Positions 1 through 15,470 are shown, counted from the stretch's first letter. The stretch is DNA of 64,000 nt from Thauera sp. GDN1 (GCF_029223545.1 NZ_CP097870.1:1550001-1614000); one strand, 5' to 3'. Translations and numbers: made by a program. Notes: generated by a model not told the origin, from the sequence alone.

Positions 1-674
<674 letters not shown>

Positions 675-765
675 TTCGACGGTGCCCGGCAGGCCGCGGC
701 CTGCCGCACCGGTATCGGACGCGCGCGCACCCGGCGCGGCGTCGAGGAATCATCGAGGCAAGACA

Positions 766-3992
<3,227 letters not shown>

Positions 3993-3996
<4 letters not shown>

Positions 3997-4469
3997 ACAA
4001 GACTCCGCTTACCGTGGCCGGCGCCGAGAAGCTGCGCGCCGAGCTTCACCGCCTGAAAACCGTCGAGCGCCCCAACGTGATCGCCGCGATCGCCGAGGCG
4101 CGCTCGCACGGCGACCTGTCGGAGAACGCCGAGTACGAGGCGGCCAAGGATCGCCAGGGCTTCATCGAGGGCCGGATCATGGAGGTCGAGGCCAAGCTGG
4201 CCAACGCCCAGATCATCGATCCCAAGCTGCTCGACGCCGACGGCCGCTGCGTGTTCGGCGCCACCGTCGAACTCGAGGACATGGACTCGGGCCAGATCGT
4301 GACCTACCAGATCGTCGGCGACGACGAGGCCGACATCAAGGCCAACAAGATCTCGATCAGCTCGCCGATCGCGCGCGCGCTGATCGGCAAGTACGCGGGC
4401 GACATCGCCGAGGTCCAGGCCCCGGGCGGCGTGCGCGAGTACGAGGTGATCGACGTCCGCTACATCTGA
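3993..4469 (+). CDS. greA: Transcription elongation factor GreA
   Basis: This 158-residue protein enters the RNA polymerase secondary channel and stimulates cleavage of backtracked transcripts. The N-terminal coiled-coil hairpin carries the conserved [18 protein letters not shown] tip, whose acidic residues hold the catalytic magnesium. The C-terminal FKBP-like domain ends in [13 protein letters not shown]. The start is fixed by the 4-bp ATGA overlap with carB and by the family-typical N-terminus [15 protein letters not shown] carAB-greA operon is common in betaproteobacteria. A REP-like inverted repeat and the terminator of the convergent yhbY lie directly downstream. Confidence 0.97.
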
Positions 4470-4479
4470 GTCCAGGGCC

Positions 4480-4569
4480 GTGGGAGCGGCGGAAGCCGCG
4501 AAAGGCGGTGGTCCGGACTGCCCCGGTGAGTGAGCCGGGCGTCGGCATCGCGGCTTCCGCCGCTCCCAC
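4480..4569. repeat. REP-like element: perfect 22-bp inverted repeat pair
   Basis: Two 22-bp arms (4480-4501 and 4548-4569) are exact reverse complements, 46 bp apart, and begin or end with GTGGGAGCGGCGGAAGC / GCTTCCGCCGCTCCCAC. The motif recurs as a single arm at 8830-8850 and as a pair at 51743-51805, so it is a dispersed intergenic family. It resembles the REP/BIME elements known from Pseudomonas (established type; the assignment is inferred). It lies between the convergent greA and yhbY genes, the usual REP setting. No REP-associated transposase is in the window. Confidence 0.8.
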
Positions 4570-4572
4570 AGC

Positions 4573-4604
4573 GAAACAAAAAAGGCGGTGCGCTGCACCG
4601 CCTT
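4573..4604 (-). terminator. Rho-independent terminator of yhbY
   Basis: Read on the minus strand, a perfect 10-bp stem (AAGGCGGTGC / GCACCGCCTT, 3-nt loop) is followed directly by TTTTTTGTTT. It sits 24 bp past the yhbY stop codon. Confidence 0.88.
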
Positions 4605-4627
4605 GTGCTTTCCGGGCGCCGGGCGTT

Positions 4628-5089
4628 TCAGCGCCCGCGCGTGCCGCTGCCGGGGCCGCGGCTGCGCGCTGCCGGGCTGCGCGCGGGGGAGCGGCGGGAT
4701 TCGGCGCTGGCCTTGGCGAGCGCGGCACGGCGCGCGGCGGCCGCGAATGCGGCGGCGGACTTGGCGGTGGCGGCGCGCACCGGCTTCTTCTCCGGCGCGG
4801 CGGCGGGCTTGTCCTCTTCGCGGCGTTCGCGCCAGACGACGAGGATGTTGCCGATGTGCTGGACCGCGGCGGCGTCGAGGGCGGCGCACAGTTCCTGCAT
4901 CAGGACGTCGCGCTGTTCGCGTTCGGCGCCCTGGACCTTGACCTTGATGAGCTCGTGGGCCTGCAGCGAGCGCTCGATCTCGGCGACGACGTTCGGCGTG
5001 AGGCCATTGCCGGCGATCGTGACCACGGGGTTGAGGTGATGGGCGCGGGCGCGCAGGTCGCGGCGCTGGGCCGGGGTGAGCTCGGTCAT
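4628..5089 (-). CDS. yhbY: YhbY-type ribosome-assembly RNA-binding protein with long Ala/Arg tail
   Basis: Residues 1-97 form a CRS1-YhbY (CRM) domain with the RNA-binding loop seen as [12 protein letters not shown] (GxxG-type) and the typical start [19 protein letters not shown]. The Escherichia homologue associates with pre-50S particles. Unlike the ~97-residue family norm, this protein has 153 residues: the extra 56 are a low-complexity basic tail rich in Ala, Arg, Lys and Ser, probably disordered. It is divergent from rlmE (23S rRNA methylase), a frequent neighbour that fits a shared role in ribosome maturation. The start codons of the two genes are 89 bp apart. Confidence 0.92.
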   Translation of the reverse strand: MTELTPAQRRDLRARAHHLNPVVTIAGNGLTPNVVAEIERSLQAHELIKVKVQGAEREQRDVLMQELCAALDAAAVQHIGNILVVWRERREEDKPAAAPEKKPVRAATAKSAAAFAAAARRAALAKASAESRRSPARSPAARSRGPGSGTRGR

Positions 5090-5178
5090 TGAGATTCTCT
5101 GGATACTTGAAGCCTGGGACGCGGATTCTAACCCGTGCGCAGGGGCGGGTGGCCGATAAAGGAAAGGCGGACGAGCGG

Positions 5179-5802
5179 ATGAAGAAGAACAAGACCAGTC
5201 GTGCCTGGGTGCACGACCATGTGAACGACCCCTGGGTGCAGCGCGCCCAGGCCGAGGGCTATCGCGCGCGCGCGGCTTACAAGCTGCTCGAGATCGACGA
5301 GCGCGACCATCTGCTCAAGCCGGGCGCGGTGGTGGTCGACCTCGGCGCGGCGCCGGGCTCGTGGTGCCAGGTCGCGGTCAAGCGCTGCGGGCCGAAGGGG
5401 CGGGTGTTCGCGCTCGACCTGCTGCCGATGGAAGCGGTGGCCGGGGTGGATTTCCTGCTCGGCGACTTCACCGAGGACAGCGTGCTCGAGGCGCTCGAGG
5501 CGCGGCTCGAGGGCGCCCGCGTCGACGTGGTCCTGTCCGACATGGCGCCGAACCTGACCGGGGTGGCGACGGTCGACCAGGCGCGCTCCATCCACCTGTG
5601 CGAGCTGGCGCTGGATTTCGCGGTCCGCCACCTGAAGCCGGGCGGGCAGTTCGTGATCAAGGTCTTCCAGGGCGAGGGCTTCATGGAATACAGGAAGCAA
5701 CTGGATGCCGCGTTCACCTCGGTGCAGGTGCGCAAGCCCAAGGCCTCGCGCGATCGCAGCGCCGAGGTCTATCTCGTCGCCAAGGGCCCGCGCCGCGCCT
5801 GA
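5179..5802 (+). CDS. rlmE: 23S rRNA 2'-O-ribose U2552 methyltransferase
   Basis: RlmE (RrmJ/FtsJ) methylates U2552 in the A-loop of 23S rRNA using S-adenosylmethionine, a late step of 50S assembly. The 207 residues contain the SAM motif [11 protein letters not shown] and the K-D-K-E tetrad context (YKLLEID with Lys, LSDMAPN with Asp, [10 protein letters not shown] with Lys, and Glu in [10 protein letters not shown]). The ATG at 5179 gives the family-like N-terminus [14 protein letters not shown]; an earlier in-frame start would add 30 residues without similarity. It is followed by ftsH, as in Escherichia coli. Confidence 0.97.
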   Translation: MKKNKTSRAWVHDHVNDPWVQRAQAEGYRARAAYKLLEIDERDHLLKPGAVVVDLGAAPGSWCQVAVKRCGPKGRVFALDLLPMEAVAGVDFLLGDFTEDSVLEALEARLEGARVDVVLSDMAPNLTGVATVDQARSIHLCELALDFAVRHLKPGGQFVIKVFQGEGFMEYRKQLDAAFTSVQVRKPKASRDRSAEVYLVAKGPRRA

Positions 5803-5820
5803 GGGGGCACCGGGGGGCGC

Positions 5821-5837
5821 GATTAGCCGCGCTAATC
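5821..5837. other. Short inverted repeat between rlmE and ftsH
   Basis: GATTAGC (5821-5827) and GCTAATC (5831-5837) form a perfect 7-bp inverted repeat with a 3-nt spacer, 13 bp upstream of the -35 box proposed for ftsH. It may be a weak hairpin after rlmE or an operator; no T-run follows. Function unknown. Confidence 0.4.
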
Positions 5838-5849
5838 CGGTCCATTGGT

Positions 5850-5878
5850 TTGCCCGTGGGAACGTTCACCACTAGAAT
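5850..5878 (+). promoter_or_regulatory. Predicted sigma-70-type promoter of ftsH
   Basis: TTGCCC (5850-5855), a 17-bp spacer, then TAGAAT (5873-5878), giving a leader of about 40 nt before the ftsH start. No sigma-32-type signature was recognised. Confidence 0.6.
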
Positions 5879-5923
5879 CGGTCAGTCGCGTACAGGCCAC
5901 AAAGGCTTTCGAGGAACAGACAG

Positions 5924-7816
<1,893 letters not shown>

Positions 7817-7844
7817 GGCGGATCTTCGCTTCACGTATTGCCAG

Positions 7845-7875
7845 ACGGGCCGGCCTTAGCCGGCCCGTTTCGTTT
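7845..7875 (+). terminator. Hairpin terminator after ftsH
   Basis: A perfect 10-bp stem ACGGGCCGGC / GCCGGCCCGT (loop CTTA) is followed by TTCGTTTCC. The T-run is imperfect, so some read-through into folP-glmM is possible. Confidence 0.75.
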
Positions 7876-7970
7876 CCGGGCGGTGCCGGGTTCCGCGGCC
7901 CGTTTTCTTCCCCTTGCCTCCGCTGCCGGGCGCCGAGCTTGCGCGGACGCGTTCCAACCGAGGTTTTCGA

Positions 7971-8798
7971 ATGTCTGTTATCCAGTGCGGCCGTTTCCGT
8001 CTCGATCTCGCCCAGCCGCGGGTGATGGCGATCATCAACCTGACCGACGACTCCTTTTCCGGCGACGGCCTGCACGGCGATGTCCGTGCCGCGCTCGGCC
8101 GTGCGGAAAAGGCGCTGGAGCAGGGCGCGGAAATGCTCGACATCGGGGCCGAGTCCTCGCGGCCCGGTTCCGACTCGGTGCCGGAGGCGCAGGAACTCGA
8201 GCGCGTGGTGCGTTTCGTCGAGCAGGCGCGGGCCTGGAACGTGCCGCTGTCGATCGACACCGTGAAGCCGGCGGTGATGCGCGCGGCGCTGGCGGCGGGC
8301 GCGGACATGATCAACGACATCAACGCCTTCCGTGCGCCGGGTGCGATCGAAGCGGTGGCGGCCGGCGAGTCGGGGCTGTGCGTGATGCACATGAAAGGCG
8401 AGCCGCGCACGATGCAGCAGGATCCGCGCTACGAGGACGTGGTCGGCGAGGTGATGAGCTTCCTCGACGAGCGCGTGGCGGCGCTGCAGGCCGCGGGCGT
8501 GGCGCGCGAGCGCCTGGTGCTCGATCCCGGCTTCGGCTTCGGCAAGCGCACCGTGCACAACTACACCCTGCTGCGCGAGCTGGCGCGCTTCACCGCGGGC
8601 GGGCTGCCGGTGCTGGCGGGCATGTCGCGCAAGTCGATGATCGGTGCGGTGACCGGCCGCGAGGTCGGCGAGCGCCTGGCCGGCAGCGTGGCCGCCGCGC
8701 TGATCGCCGTGCAGCGCGGCGCCGGCATCGTGCGCGTGCATGACGTCGCCGCCACGGTCGATGCGCTCAAGGTGTGGCAGGCCACTCTCGACGCGTGA
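7971..8798 (+). CDS. folP: Dihydropteroate synthase
   Basis: FolP condenses 6-hydroxymethyl-dihydropterin pyrophosphate with p-aminobenzoate to dihydropteroate in folate synthesis, and is the sulfonamide target. The 275 residues form the TIM barrel with the signature VMAIINLTDDSFSGDG, the substrate loop DIGAESSRPGSD, the pterin-binding DMINDINAF, and the C-terminal VRVHDVAATVDALKVW. The ATG at 7971 has GAGG at 7960-7963. It stands between ftsH and glmM, the standard proteobacterial order. Confidence 0.97.
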   Translation: MSVIQCGRFRLDLAQPRVMAIINLTDDSFSGDGLHGDVRAALGRAEKALEQGAEMLDIGAESSRPGSDSVPEAQELERVVRFVEQARAWNVPLSIDTVKPAVMRAALAAGADMINDINAFRAPGAIEAVAAGESGLCVMHMKGEPRTMQQDPRYEDVVGEVMSFLDERVAALQAAGVARERLVLDPGFGFGKRTVHNYTLLRELARFTAGGLPVLAGMSRKSMIGAVTGREVGERLAGSVAAALIAVQRGAGIVRVHDVAATVDALKVWQATLDA

Positions 8799-8829
8799 TC
8801 GGTCGGCCCGGCCGCGGGCGGGGTCGCTT

Positions 8830-8850
8830 TCGCGGCTGCCGCCGCTCCCA
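8830..8850. repeat. Solitary REP-like arm
   Basis: These 21 bp (start TCGCGGCTGCCGCC, end GCCGCTCCCA) match the right arm of the 4480-4569 element at all but one position. No partner arm is visible nearby, so this is a single REP-like unit in the folP-glmM gap. Confidence 0.65.
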
Positions 8851-8900
8851 GTGGGGCGGGCGGTGTCATAATTCCGGTTTTTGAAGCTCGCGGAGTGATG

Positions 8901-10253
8901 ATGGCGCGGAAGTATTTCGGCACCGATGGCGTTCGGGGCAAGGTCGGCGATGCGCCGATCACGCCCGAGTTCGTGATGAAGCTCGGCTACGCGGCCGGCG
9001 TCACCCTGGTGGCGCGCGAGAAGCTGCGGGCTGGCGAGCACCCAACGGTGCTGATCGGCAAGGACACGCGGATCTCGGGCTACATGCTCGAGGCGGCGCT
9101 GGAGGCGGGTTTCGCCGCCGCCGGCGTGGACGTGATGCTGGCCGGGCCGATCCCGACCCCGGCGGTGGCCTACCTGACCCGCGCGCTGCGCCTGCAGGCG
9201 GGGGTGGTGATCTCCGCCTCGCACAATCCCTTCTACGACAACGGCATCAAGTTCTTCTCCGCCGGTGGGGCCAAGCTGCCGGATGCGGTCGAGCTCGAGA
9301 TCGAGGCCCGCCTCGACGAGCCGATGGGCTGCGTCGATGCCGCCCGCCTCGGCAAGGCGCGCCGCGTCAACGATGCGGCCGGGCGCTACATCGAGTTCTG
9401 CAAGAGCACCTTCCCCAACGAGCTCGACCTGCGCGGCCTGCGCATCGCGGTCGATTGCGCGCACGGCGCGGCCTACCAGATCGCGCCCAAGGTGCTGCAC
9501 GAGCTCGGCGCCGAGGTGCTGCCGGTCGGGGTCGAGCCCAACGGCCTCAACATCAACGACGGCGTGGGAGCGACGCGGCCCGAGAACCTGAAGGCCGCGG
9601 TGCTGGCTCAGGGCGCGGACCTGGGCATCGCCCTCGATGGCGACGCCGACCGCCTGATGATGGTCGACCACCGCGGCGAGATCTACGACGGCGACAAGCT
9701 GCTGTACGTGATCGCCTGCGCCCGCCATGCCGAGGGCCGCCTCGACGGCGTGGTCGGCACGCTGATGAGCAACCTCGGCTTCGAGCACGCGATCGCGCGT
9801 CTGGGCGCTCCCTTCGCGCGCGCCAAGGTCGGCGACCGCTACGTGCTCGAGCAGCTGCACGAGCGTGGCTGGAAGCTCGGCGGCGAGAATTCCGGCCACA
9901 TCATCTGCCTCGACCGCCACACTACCGGCGACGGCATCGTGTCCGCGCTGCAGGTGCTGGCCGCGCTCAAGCAGCGCGGCCTGTCGCTGGCCGATGCCTG
10001 CGCCGACCTGGTGTTCTACCCCCAGCGCCTGATCAACGTGCGCATGCCCGGCGGCTTCGACTGGCGGGCGGACGCCGGCATCGCCAGCGCACAGCGCCGC
10101 GCCGAGCAGGTGCTGGGCGACGCCGGGCGGGTGCTGCTGCGTCCCTCGGGTACCGAGCCGCTGCTGCGGGTGATGGTGGAAGGCCGCGACGGCGCGCTGG
10201 TCGATCAGCTCGCACGCGAGATCGCCGACGCGGTGCAGCACGCCTTCGCCTGA
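8901..10253 (+). CDS. glmM: Phosphoglucosamine mutase
   Basis: GlmM converts glucosamine-6-phosphate to glucosamine-1-phosphate for UDP-GlcNAc, and so for peptidoglycan and LPS. The 450 residues show the start [13 protein letters not shown], the phosphoserine loop VVISASHNP with the catalytic Ser at 107, the magnesium loop LDGDADR, and the C-terminal phosphate-binding [15 protein letters not shown]. Three start codons are stacked (GTG 8895, ATG 8898, ATG 8901). GGAG at 8892-8895 best serves 8901, five nt away. It closes the rlmE-ftsH-folP-glmM group. Confidence 0.97.
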   Translation: MARKYFGTDGVRGKVGDAPITPEFVMKLGYAAGVTLVAREKLRAGEHPTVLIGKDTRISGYMLEAALEAGFAAAGVDVMLAGPIPTPAVAYLTRALRLQAGVVISASHNPFYDNGIKFFSAGGAKLPDAVELEIEARLDEPMGCVDAARLGKARRVNDAAGRYIEFCKSTFPNELDLRGLRIAVDCAHGAAYQIAPKVLHELGAEVLPVGVEPNGLNINDGVGATRPENLKAAVLAQGADLGIALDGDADRLMMVDHRGEIYDGDKLLYVIACARHAEGRLDGVVGTLMSNLGFEHAIARLGAPFARAKVGDRYVLEQLHERGWKLGGENSGHIICLDRHTTGDGIVSALQVLAALKQRGLSLADACADLVFYPQRLINVRMPGGFDWRADAGIASAQRRAEQVLGDAGRVLLRPSGTEPLLRVMVEGRDGALVDQLAREIADAVQHAFA

Positions 10254-10329
10254 GGACCGGGCGGGGCGGGGCGCCGTCGGGCGTTCCGCCCCGCACGTCG
10301 GATCCGGAGAAATCTTCCGGTTCGATGAC

Positions 10330-10363
10330 ATGAAACGTTGCTGTAACACAGCGTTGCTAACTT
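10330..10363 (+). promoter_or_regulatory. Possible Pho-type control region before pstS
   Basis: The CGTTGCT heptamer occurs at 10336-10342 and again at 10352-10358, 16 bp apart. A CTGTAAC element resembling a Pho-box half site lies between them, and TAACTT (10358-10363) could be a -10 box. pst operons are generally controlled by PhoB (established knowledge), but the match to the CTGTCAT direct-repeat consensus is poor. The region is suggestive only. Confidence 0.35.
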
Positions 10364-10397
10364 ACGGGCTCAGTTTTCCAACCCGAGGTAGTCCAAC

Positions 10398-11438
10398 ATG
10401 CGTTTCTCCACCAAATTCGCTCTCGCCGCCTGCTCGACGGTCCTCTTCGGCACCACCGCCTACGCGGCCGACATCACCGGCGCGGGCGCTTCCTTTCCGG
10501 CGCCGCTGTACGCGAAGTGGGCCGATGCCTATCAGAAGGCGTCCGGCAACCGGGTGAATTACCAGTCGATCGGCTCGGGTGGCGGCATTCGCCAGATCAA
10601 TGCCAAGACGGTGGATTTCGGTGCCTCCGACATGCCGCTGACCCCCGAGAAGCTGGCCGAGGGCGGCCTGCAGCAGTTCCCCACGGCGATCGGCGCGGTC
10701 GTGCCGGTGGTGAACCTCGAGGGCATCAAGCCGGGTGACATGAAGCTCACCGGCGAGGTGCTGGCCCAGATCTACCAGGGCAAGATCACCAAGTGGAACG
10801 ATGCGGCGATCGTCGCCCTGAACCCCGGTCTGAAGCTGCCCGAGCAGGACATCGGTGTCGTGCGTCGCGCCGACGGCTCGGGCACCACCTTCGTGTTCAC
10901 CAACTACCTGTCGAAGGTCTCCGCCGAGTGGAAGGAAAAGATCGGTGAAGGCACCGCGGTGCAGTGGCCGGTGGGTCTGGGCGGCAAGGGCAACGAGGGC
11001 GTGTCGGCCTTCGTGCAGCGCCTGCCGGGCTCGATCGGCTACGTCGAGTACGCCTACGCCAAGCAGAACAAGCTCTCGCACGCCATCATGCAGAACAAGG
11101 ACGGCCAGTTCGTCGAGCCGAACAACGAGAGCTTCGCCGCCGCTGCCGAAGGCGCCGACTGGTCGAAGTCCGCGTTCTACGAGATCCTGACCAACCAGCC
11201 GGGTGCGAAGTCGTGGCCGATCACCAGCGCCACCTTCATCCTGATGCACAAGGTGCAGGACAAGCCGGAACAGGGCGCCGAGGCGCTGAAGTTCTTCGAC
11301 TGGGCCTACGTCAATGGTGCCGACATGGCGCTCGAGCTCGAGTACATCCCGATGCCCAAGGCCACGGTCGAGCTGATCCGTGCCTCCTGGGCCGAGATGA
11401 AGGACGGCGCCGGCAAGCCGGTCTTCTCCGCCAAGTAA
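10398..11438 (+). CDS. pstS: Periplasmic phosphate-binding protein PstS
   Basis: This 346-residue solute-binding protein captures phosphate for the PstCAB transporter. The signal peptide covers residues 1-23 (cleavage after AYA). The mature chain begins [15 protein letters not shown] and carries the phosphate-contact motifs [19 protein letters not shown] and [12 protein letters not shown]. The ATG at 10398 follows GAGG at 10385-10388. It is first in pstSCAB; a GC-rich hairpin in the 114-bp gap to pstC may help the usual high expression of PstS relative to the membrane subunits. No phoU, phoB or phoR lies in the window. Confidence 0.97.
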   Translation: MRFSTKFALAACSTVLFGTTAYAADITGAGASFPAPLYAKWADAYQKASGNRVNYQSIGSGGGIRQINAKTVDFGASDMPLTPEKLAEGGLQQFPTAIGAVVPVVNLEGIKPGDMKLTGEVLAQIYQGKITKWNDAAIVALNPGLKLPEQDIGVVRRADGSGTTFVFTNYLSKVSAEWKEKIGEGTAVQWPVGLGGKGNEGVSAFVQRLPGSIGYVEYAYAKQNKLSHAIMQNKDGQFVEPNNESFAAAAEGADWSKSAFYEILTNQPGAKSWPITSATFILMHKVQDKPEQGAEALKFFDWAYVNGADMALELEYIPMPKATVELIRASWAEMKDGAGKPVFSAK

Positions 11439-11474
11439 TACGGATCCGGGCAGGTGGCTCGATCCAGCGTACAG

Positions 11475-11497
11475 CCAGGGGCCCGCGGGGCCCTTGG
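11475..11497 (+). other. Intercistronic hairpin between pstS and pstC
   Basis: Arms CCAGGGGCC (11475-11483) and GGCCCTTGG (11489-11497) pair with one mismatch around a 5-nt loop. There is no clean T-run, so it is more likely an mRNA-stabilising or attenuating hairpin than a full terminator. Confidence 0.45.
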
Positions 11498-11552
11498 CCA
11501 CACTCTTTCCGCGGGGGGCGGCGCAGATGCGGCCGCCCTTTCTGGTGGCTCC

Positions 11553-12515
11553 ATGCAAACGACCGGATTCAAGTCCTCGGCGTCGATGAAGTTCGGCGAC
11601 AGGCTGTTCGGCACCCTGGCGAAATCCTTCGCCTGGCTTACCCTGATTCTGCTCGCCGGGATCATCCTCGCGCTCGTCTATGCCTCCTGGCCCAGCATCC
11701 AGGCCTTCGGCATCGGCTTCCTGTTCTCGGACGCGTGGAATCCGCCGATGGAGGACTTCGGGGCGCTGATCCCGATCTACGGCACCATCGTCACTTCGGT
11801 GATCGCGCTGCTGATCGCCGTGCCGGTGAGCTTCGGCATCGCGCTCTTCCTCACCGAGATGGCGCCGGCCTGGCTGCGCCGCCCGCTCGGCACCGCGATC
11901 GAGCTGCTCGCGGCGATCCCCTCGATCGTCTACGGCATGTGGGGCCTGCTGGTGTTCGCGCCGATCTTCGCCAAGTACATCCAGCCGGCGCTGCAGGCCA
12001 CGCTCGGCCAGCTGCCGCTGATCGGCAAGCTGTTCGCCGGTGCGCCGCTCGGCATCGGCCTGCTGTGCGCGGGCATCATCCTCGCGATCATGATCATCCC
12101 GTACATCGCCTCGGTGATGCGCGACGTCTTCGAAGTCACGCCGCCCATGCTCAAGGAGTCCGCCTACGGCGTGGGCTGCACGACCTGGGAAGTGATGTGG
12201 GGCGTGGTGCTGCCCTACACCAAGACCGGCGTGATCGGCGGCGTCATGCTCGGCCTCGGCCGCGCGCTGGGCGAGACGATGGCGGTGACCTTCGTGATCG
12301 GCAATACCAACTTCCTCGATTCGGCGTCGCTGTTCGCGCCGGGCAACAGCATCACCTCGGCGCTGGCCAACGAGTTCGCGGAAGCGGATCCCGGCCTGCA
12401 TACCTCCTCGCTGATGGAACTGGGCCTGATCCTGTTCGTGATCACCCTGATCGTGCTGGTGGTGTCCAAGCTGCTGTTGCTGCGTCTCGCCAAGGGCGAG
12501 GGTACGAAGAGCTGA
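11553..12515 (+). CDS. pstC: Phosphate ABC transporter permease PstC
   Basis: This 320-residue inner-membrane subunit pairs with PstA to form the phosphate channel. Six hydrophobic segments are visible, starting with [19 protein letters not shown]. The BPD-type permease loop that contacts PstB is seen as [21 protein letters not shown] (EAA-like), with [12 protein letters not shown] nearby. The ATG at 11553 yields MQTTGFKSS; more upstream starts would add a non-conserved Gly/Ala stretch. The ribosome site is weak (GGTGG). pstA follows after 12 bp. Confidence 0.96.
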   Translation: MQTTGFKSSASMKFGDRLFGTLAKSFAWLTLILLAGIILALVYASWPSIQAFGIGFLFSDAWNPPMEDFGALIPIYGTIVTSVIALLIAVPVSFGIALFLTEMAPAWLRRPLGTAIELLAAIPSIVYGMWGLLVFAPIFAKYIQPALQATLGQLPLIGKLFAGAPLGIGLLCAGIILAIMIIPYIASVMRDVFEVTPPMLKESAYGVGCTTWEVMWGVVLPYTKTGVIGGVMLGLGRALGETMAVTFVIGNTNFLDSASLFAPGNSITSALANEFAEADPGLHTSSLMELGLILFVITLIVLVVSKLLLLRLAKGEGTKS

Positions 12516-12527
12516 CCGGGGACCGAC

Positions 12528-13370
12528 ATGAACCTTCTCGCTAGACGCAAACTGACCAACCGGGTGGCGCTGACGCTGTCGCTGTCGGCCATGGCCTTCG
12601 GCCTGTTCTGGCTCGCCTGGATCCTGTGGACCGTGCTCGACCTCGGCCTGTCCGGGCTCTCGCTGACCCTGTTCACCGAGATGACGCCGCCGCCGGGCGC
12701 CGAGACCGGGGGCCTGCTCAACGCCATCGTCGGCAGCCTGATCATGGTGGTGCTCGCGACCCTGCTCGGCACGCCGGTCGGCATCCTGGCCGGCGTGTAC
12801 CTCGCCGAGTACGGGCGCCACCACTGGCTCGGCTCGGTTACCCGCTTCATCAACGACCTGCTGCTGTCGGCGCCGTCGATCGTGATCGGCCTCTTCGTGT
12901 ACGCGGTGGTGGTGGCGCAGACCGGCAAGTTCTCGGCCTGGTCGGGCGTCATCGCGCTCGCGCTGATCGTGCTGCCGGTGGTGGTGCGCACCACCGAGAA
13001 CATGCTGCAGCTGATCCCCAACACGCTGCGTGAGGCGGCCTTCGCCCTCGGCGCGCCGAAGAGCGTGGTGATCTCGAAGGTGACGCTGCGCGCCGCGCGT
13101 GCGGGCGTGCTGACCGGCGTGCTGCTGGCGGTGGCGCGCATCGCCGGCGAGACCGCACCGCTGCTGTTTACCGCGTTGTCCAACCAGTTCTGGACGCTGA
13201 ACCTGAACGAGCCGATGGCCAACCTGCCGGTCACGATCTTCAAGTTCGCCATGAGCCCCTTCACCAACTGGCAGGAGCTGGCCTGGGCCGGCGTGTTCCT
13301 GATCACGATGGGCGTGCTCGTGCTCAACATCATTGCGCGCGTCTTCCTGCGCGCCGAGAAGATCAACTAA
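12528..13370 (+). CDS. pstA: Phosphate ABC transporter permease PstA
   Basis: The second permease subunit has 280 residues and six predicted membrane helices. The permease family signature is clear: [21 protein letters not shown] (EAA loop) followed by [15 protein letters not shown], a conserved PstA segment. GGGGA just before the ATG serves as ribosome site. It lies 12 bp after pstC and 59 bp before pstB. Confidence 0.96.
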   Translation: MNLLARRKLTNRVALTLSLSAMAFGLFWLAWILWTVLDLGLSGLSLTLFTEMTPPPGAETGGLLNAIVGSLIMVVLATLLGTPVGILAGVYLAEYGRHHWLGSVTRFINDLLLSAPSIVIGLFVYAVVVAQTGKFSAWSGVIALALIVLPVVVRTTENMLQLIPNTLREAAFALGAPKSVVISKVTLRAARAGVLTGVLLAVARIAGETAPLLFTALSNQFWTLNLNEPMANLPVTIFKFAMSPFTNWQELAWAGVFLITMGVLVLNIIARVFLRAEKIN

Positions 13371-13429
13371 GGCATTCGCCGCATGCAATCCGCGCCCGCC
13401 GTGACGGCCGGCCGGGATTGGAGAAGAGA

Positions 13430-14194
13430 ATGGAAATCACCGACGCGCAAATCGAGTTCAAGGACTTCAACTTCTACTACGGGAAGTTCCACGCGCTGAA
13501 GAACATCAACTTCAAGATGGCGCGCCACAAGTGCACCGCCTTCATCGGCCCCTCGGGCTGCGGCAAGTCCACGCTGCTGCGCACGATCAACCGCATGTAC
13601 GACCTGTATCCCGAGCAGCGTGCCGAAGGCCAGCTGCTGTTCGACGGCCGCAACCTGCTCGGCTCGGACATCGACGTGAGCGTGCTGCGCGCGAAGATCG
13701 GCATGGTGTTCCAGAAGCCGACGCCGTTTCCGATGTCGATCTACGACAACATCGCCTTCGGTGTGAAGCTGCACGAGAAGCTCTCGGCCAAGGACATGGA
13801 CGATCGTGTCGAGTGGGCCCTGCGCAAGGCGGCGCTGTGGGACGAGGTCAAGGACAAGCTCAAGCAGAGCGGCATGAGCCTGTCGGGCGGCCAGCAGCAG
13901 CGCCTGTGCATCGCGCGCGGCATTGCGGTGAAGCCCGAGGTGATCCTGCTCGACGAGCCGACCTCGGCGCTCGACCCGATCTCGACCGCGCGCATCGAGG
14001 AGCTGATCGACGAGCTGAAAACCGAGTTCACGATCGTCATCGTCACCCACAACATGCAGCAGGCGGCGCGCATCTCGGACTACACCGCCTACATGTACCT
14101 CGGCGAGATGGTCGAGTTCGGGGTCACCGACGAGCTGTTCGTGAAGCCGAAGAAGCGCGAGACCGAGGACTACATCACCGGTCGCTTCGGCTGA
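13430..14194 (+). CDS. pstB: Phosphate ABC transporter ATPase PstB
   Basis: PstB powers phosphate import. Its 254 residues hold Walker [10 protein letters not shown], the Q-loop [15 protein letters not shown] (the PstB-specific KPTPFPMSI), signature [14 protein letters not shown], Walker [14 protein letters not shown] and switch His in VTHNMQQA. The ATG at 13430 with GGAG at 13420-13423 is preferred over an in-frame TTG at 13418. PstB ends the operon: instead of phoU, a large hairpin and an opposite-strand gene follow. Confidence 0.97.
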   Translation: MEITDAQIEFKDFNFYYGKFHALKNINFKMARHKCTAFIGPSGCGKSTLLRTINRMYDLYPEQRAEGQLLFDGRNLLGSDIDVSVLRAKIGMVFQKPTPFPMSIYDNIAFGVKLHEKLSAKDMDDRVEWALRKAALWDEVKDKLKQSGMSLSGGQQQRLCIARGIAVKPEVILLDEPTSALDPISTARIEELIDELKTEFTIVIVTHNMQQAARISDYTAYMYLGEMVEFGVTDELFVKPKKRETEDYITGRFG

Positions 14195-14229
14195 CGCAAG
14201 GCCATCGGCCGCTGCTTCGGCAGGGCGCG

Positions 14230-14276
14230 GCGCGACGGGCGCGGACGGGGGAGATCCCCGCCCGCGCCCGTCGCGC
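14230..14276. terminator. Large hairpin terminating pstSCAB and the converging DUF2789 gene
   Basis: Two 21-nt arms (14230-14250 and 14256-14276) pair with a single mismatch around loop GAGAT. They lie between the convergent pstB and DUF2789 genes and end two bp before the latter's stop. No T-run follows on either side; stem strength alone suggests a bidirectional end. Confidence 0.65.
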
Positions 14277-14278
14277 AT

Positions 14279-14515
14279 TCAGCCGCCGCGCAGGGCGGCG
14301 CTCAGCTGGTCGACGAGTTCGGCCCAGTCGGCATCCTCGTTCAGCTTCTCGCGCAGGAAGGCCGCCTGCGCGGGCGTCCAGAACGGGGCGTCGGCGATCT
14401 TCACCGTATCGGCCAGGGGCGAATGCGTCCTGATGAAGGCCTCGATCGAGGCGGCGTCGCTACCCAGTCCCAGCTGGGCGAACAGTTCGCCCAGGCGGTG
14501 TGTCGGCATGTCCAT
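14279..14515 (-). CDS. DUF2789 family protein
   Basis: A 78-residue cytoplasmic protein with the pattern [18 protein letters not shown], then [18 protein letters not shown] and [22 protein letters not shown] recognise these as the DUF2789 family, which is of unknown function. It is predicted mostly helical and acidic. The ATG at 14515 is supported by AAGGAG six to seven nt upstream on the minus strand; longer in-frame readings would run back into the tpiA promoter. It converges on pstB and is divergent from tpiA. Confidence 0.85.
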   Translation of the reverse strand: MDMPTHRLGELFAQLGLGSDAASIEAFIRTHSPLADTVKIADAPFWTPAQAAFLREKLNEDADWAELVDQLSAALRGG

Positions 14516-14635
14516 GGTCGTCTCCTTGCGTAGTCGAGGTCGGGCAGTCGCAATACCGACTGACCGTTCGAGTATGGTTCGCGCCCCGGGTTCATGCAAA
14601 GTGGTGGTGCAGGCGGGTGGAGCGCACGCGGCGAT

Positions 14636-14665
14636 TTGCAGCGCGTGCGTTCGGCGCCCTATAAT
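14636..14665 (+). promoter_or_regulatory. Predicted sigma-70 promoter of tpiA-secG
   Basis: TTGCAG (14636-14641), an 18-bp spacer and a perfect TATAAT (14660-14665), 34 bp before the tpiA start. Confidence 0.75.
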
Positions 14666-14699
14666 CCTGCGGTTTATCCACAACGACGCGATTCGATAC

Positions 14700-15437
14700 A
14701 TGACCAGGCTCGTCGCCGGCAACTGGAAGATGAATGGCTGTCTGGCCGCCAATCGCAGGCTCCTCGACGAGCTCGTGGTCGAGGCTGGCGTGGAGATGGC
14801 GGTTTGCGTGCCTTTCCCCTATCTCGCGCAGCTGCAGGAGCGGCCCGCCGGGCTCGTCCTCGGGGCGCAGGATGTCAGCGAGTTCGAGGCCGGCGCCTAC
14901 ACGGGCGAGGTCAGTGCGGCGATGCTCGCCGAGTTCGGCTGTCGATACGTGATCGTCGGCCACTCCGAGCGCCGTGCGCTGTTCGCCGAGGACGATCTCC
15001 TCGTCGGCCGCAAGGCGCATGCTGCCCTGGCGGCGGGGCTCACTCCGATCGTGTGCGTGGGCGAGACTCTGGTCGAGCGCGACGAGGGCAGGGCGATGGC
15101 GGTGATCGGTCGCCAGCTCGGCGCCGTGCTCGAAGTGCTCGGCCGCGTGGCGATGGCGCGCGTGGTGCTGGCCTACGAGCCGGTGTGGGCGATCGGCAGC
15201 GGACGTTCGGCGACCGTCGCCCAGGTCGAGGACGTGCACGCGGGCATTCGGGGCTGGCTGCGGGAGCAGGGCGTTGCGGCCGACGCGGTGCGCATCCTCT
15301 ATGGCGGCAGCGTCAAGCCCGAGAATGCGGCGGGTCTGTTCGCGCTCGCCGACGTCGACGGCGGGCTGATCGGCGGGGCTTCGCTCGTCGCCGCCGACTT
15401 CATGGCCATCTGCCGCGCTGAGGCCGGTGGCGTCTGA
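14700..15437 (+). CDS. tpiA: Triose-phosphate isomerase
   Basis: TpiA interconverts dihydroxyacetone phosphate and glyceraldehyde-3-phosphate in glycolysis and gluconeogenesis. The 245 residues have the substrate-binding N-terminus AGNWKMNG (Lys), the electrophilic His in IVGHSERR, the catalytic Glu in [11 protein letters not shown] and the phosphate loops [10 protein letters not shown] and GLIGGASL. The ATG at 14700 is set by the conserved [10 protein letters not shown]; no clear Shine-Dalgarno precedes it. tpiA-secG-tRNA-Leu-nuo is a widespread proteobacterial order. Confidence 0.97.
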   Translation: MTRLVAGNWKMNGCLAANRRLLDELVVEAGVEMAVCVPFPYLAQLQERPAGLVLGAQDVSEFEAGAYTGEVSAAMLAEFGCRYVIVGHSERRALFAEDDLLVGRKAHAALAAGLTPIVCVGETLVERDEGRAMAVIGRQLGAVLEVLGRVAMARVVLAYEPVWAIGSGRSATVAQVEDVHAGIRGWLREQGVAADAVRILYGGSVKPENAAGLFALADVDGGLIGGASLVAADFMAICRAEAGGV

Positions 15438-15470
15438 GTTTTCTATTTCTGGTCTTTTTCAGGATTCATG

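Noticed and set aside
8861..8900. glmM promoter based on CATAAT at 8867-8872
   Set aside because: There is no acceptable -35 at 16-18 bp, and glmM can be transcribed from folP.
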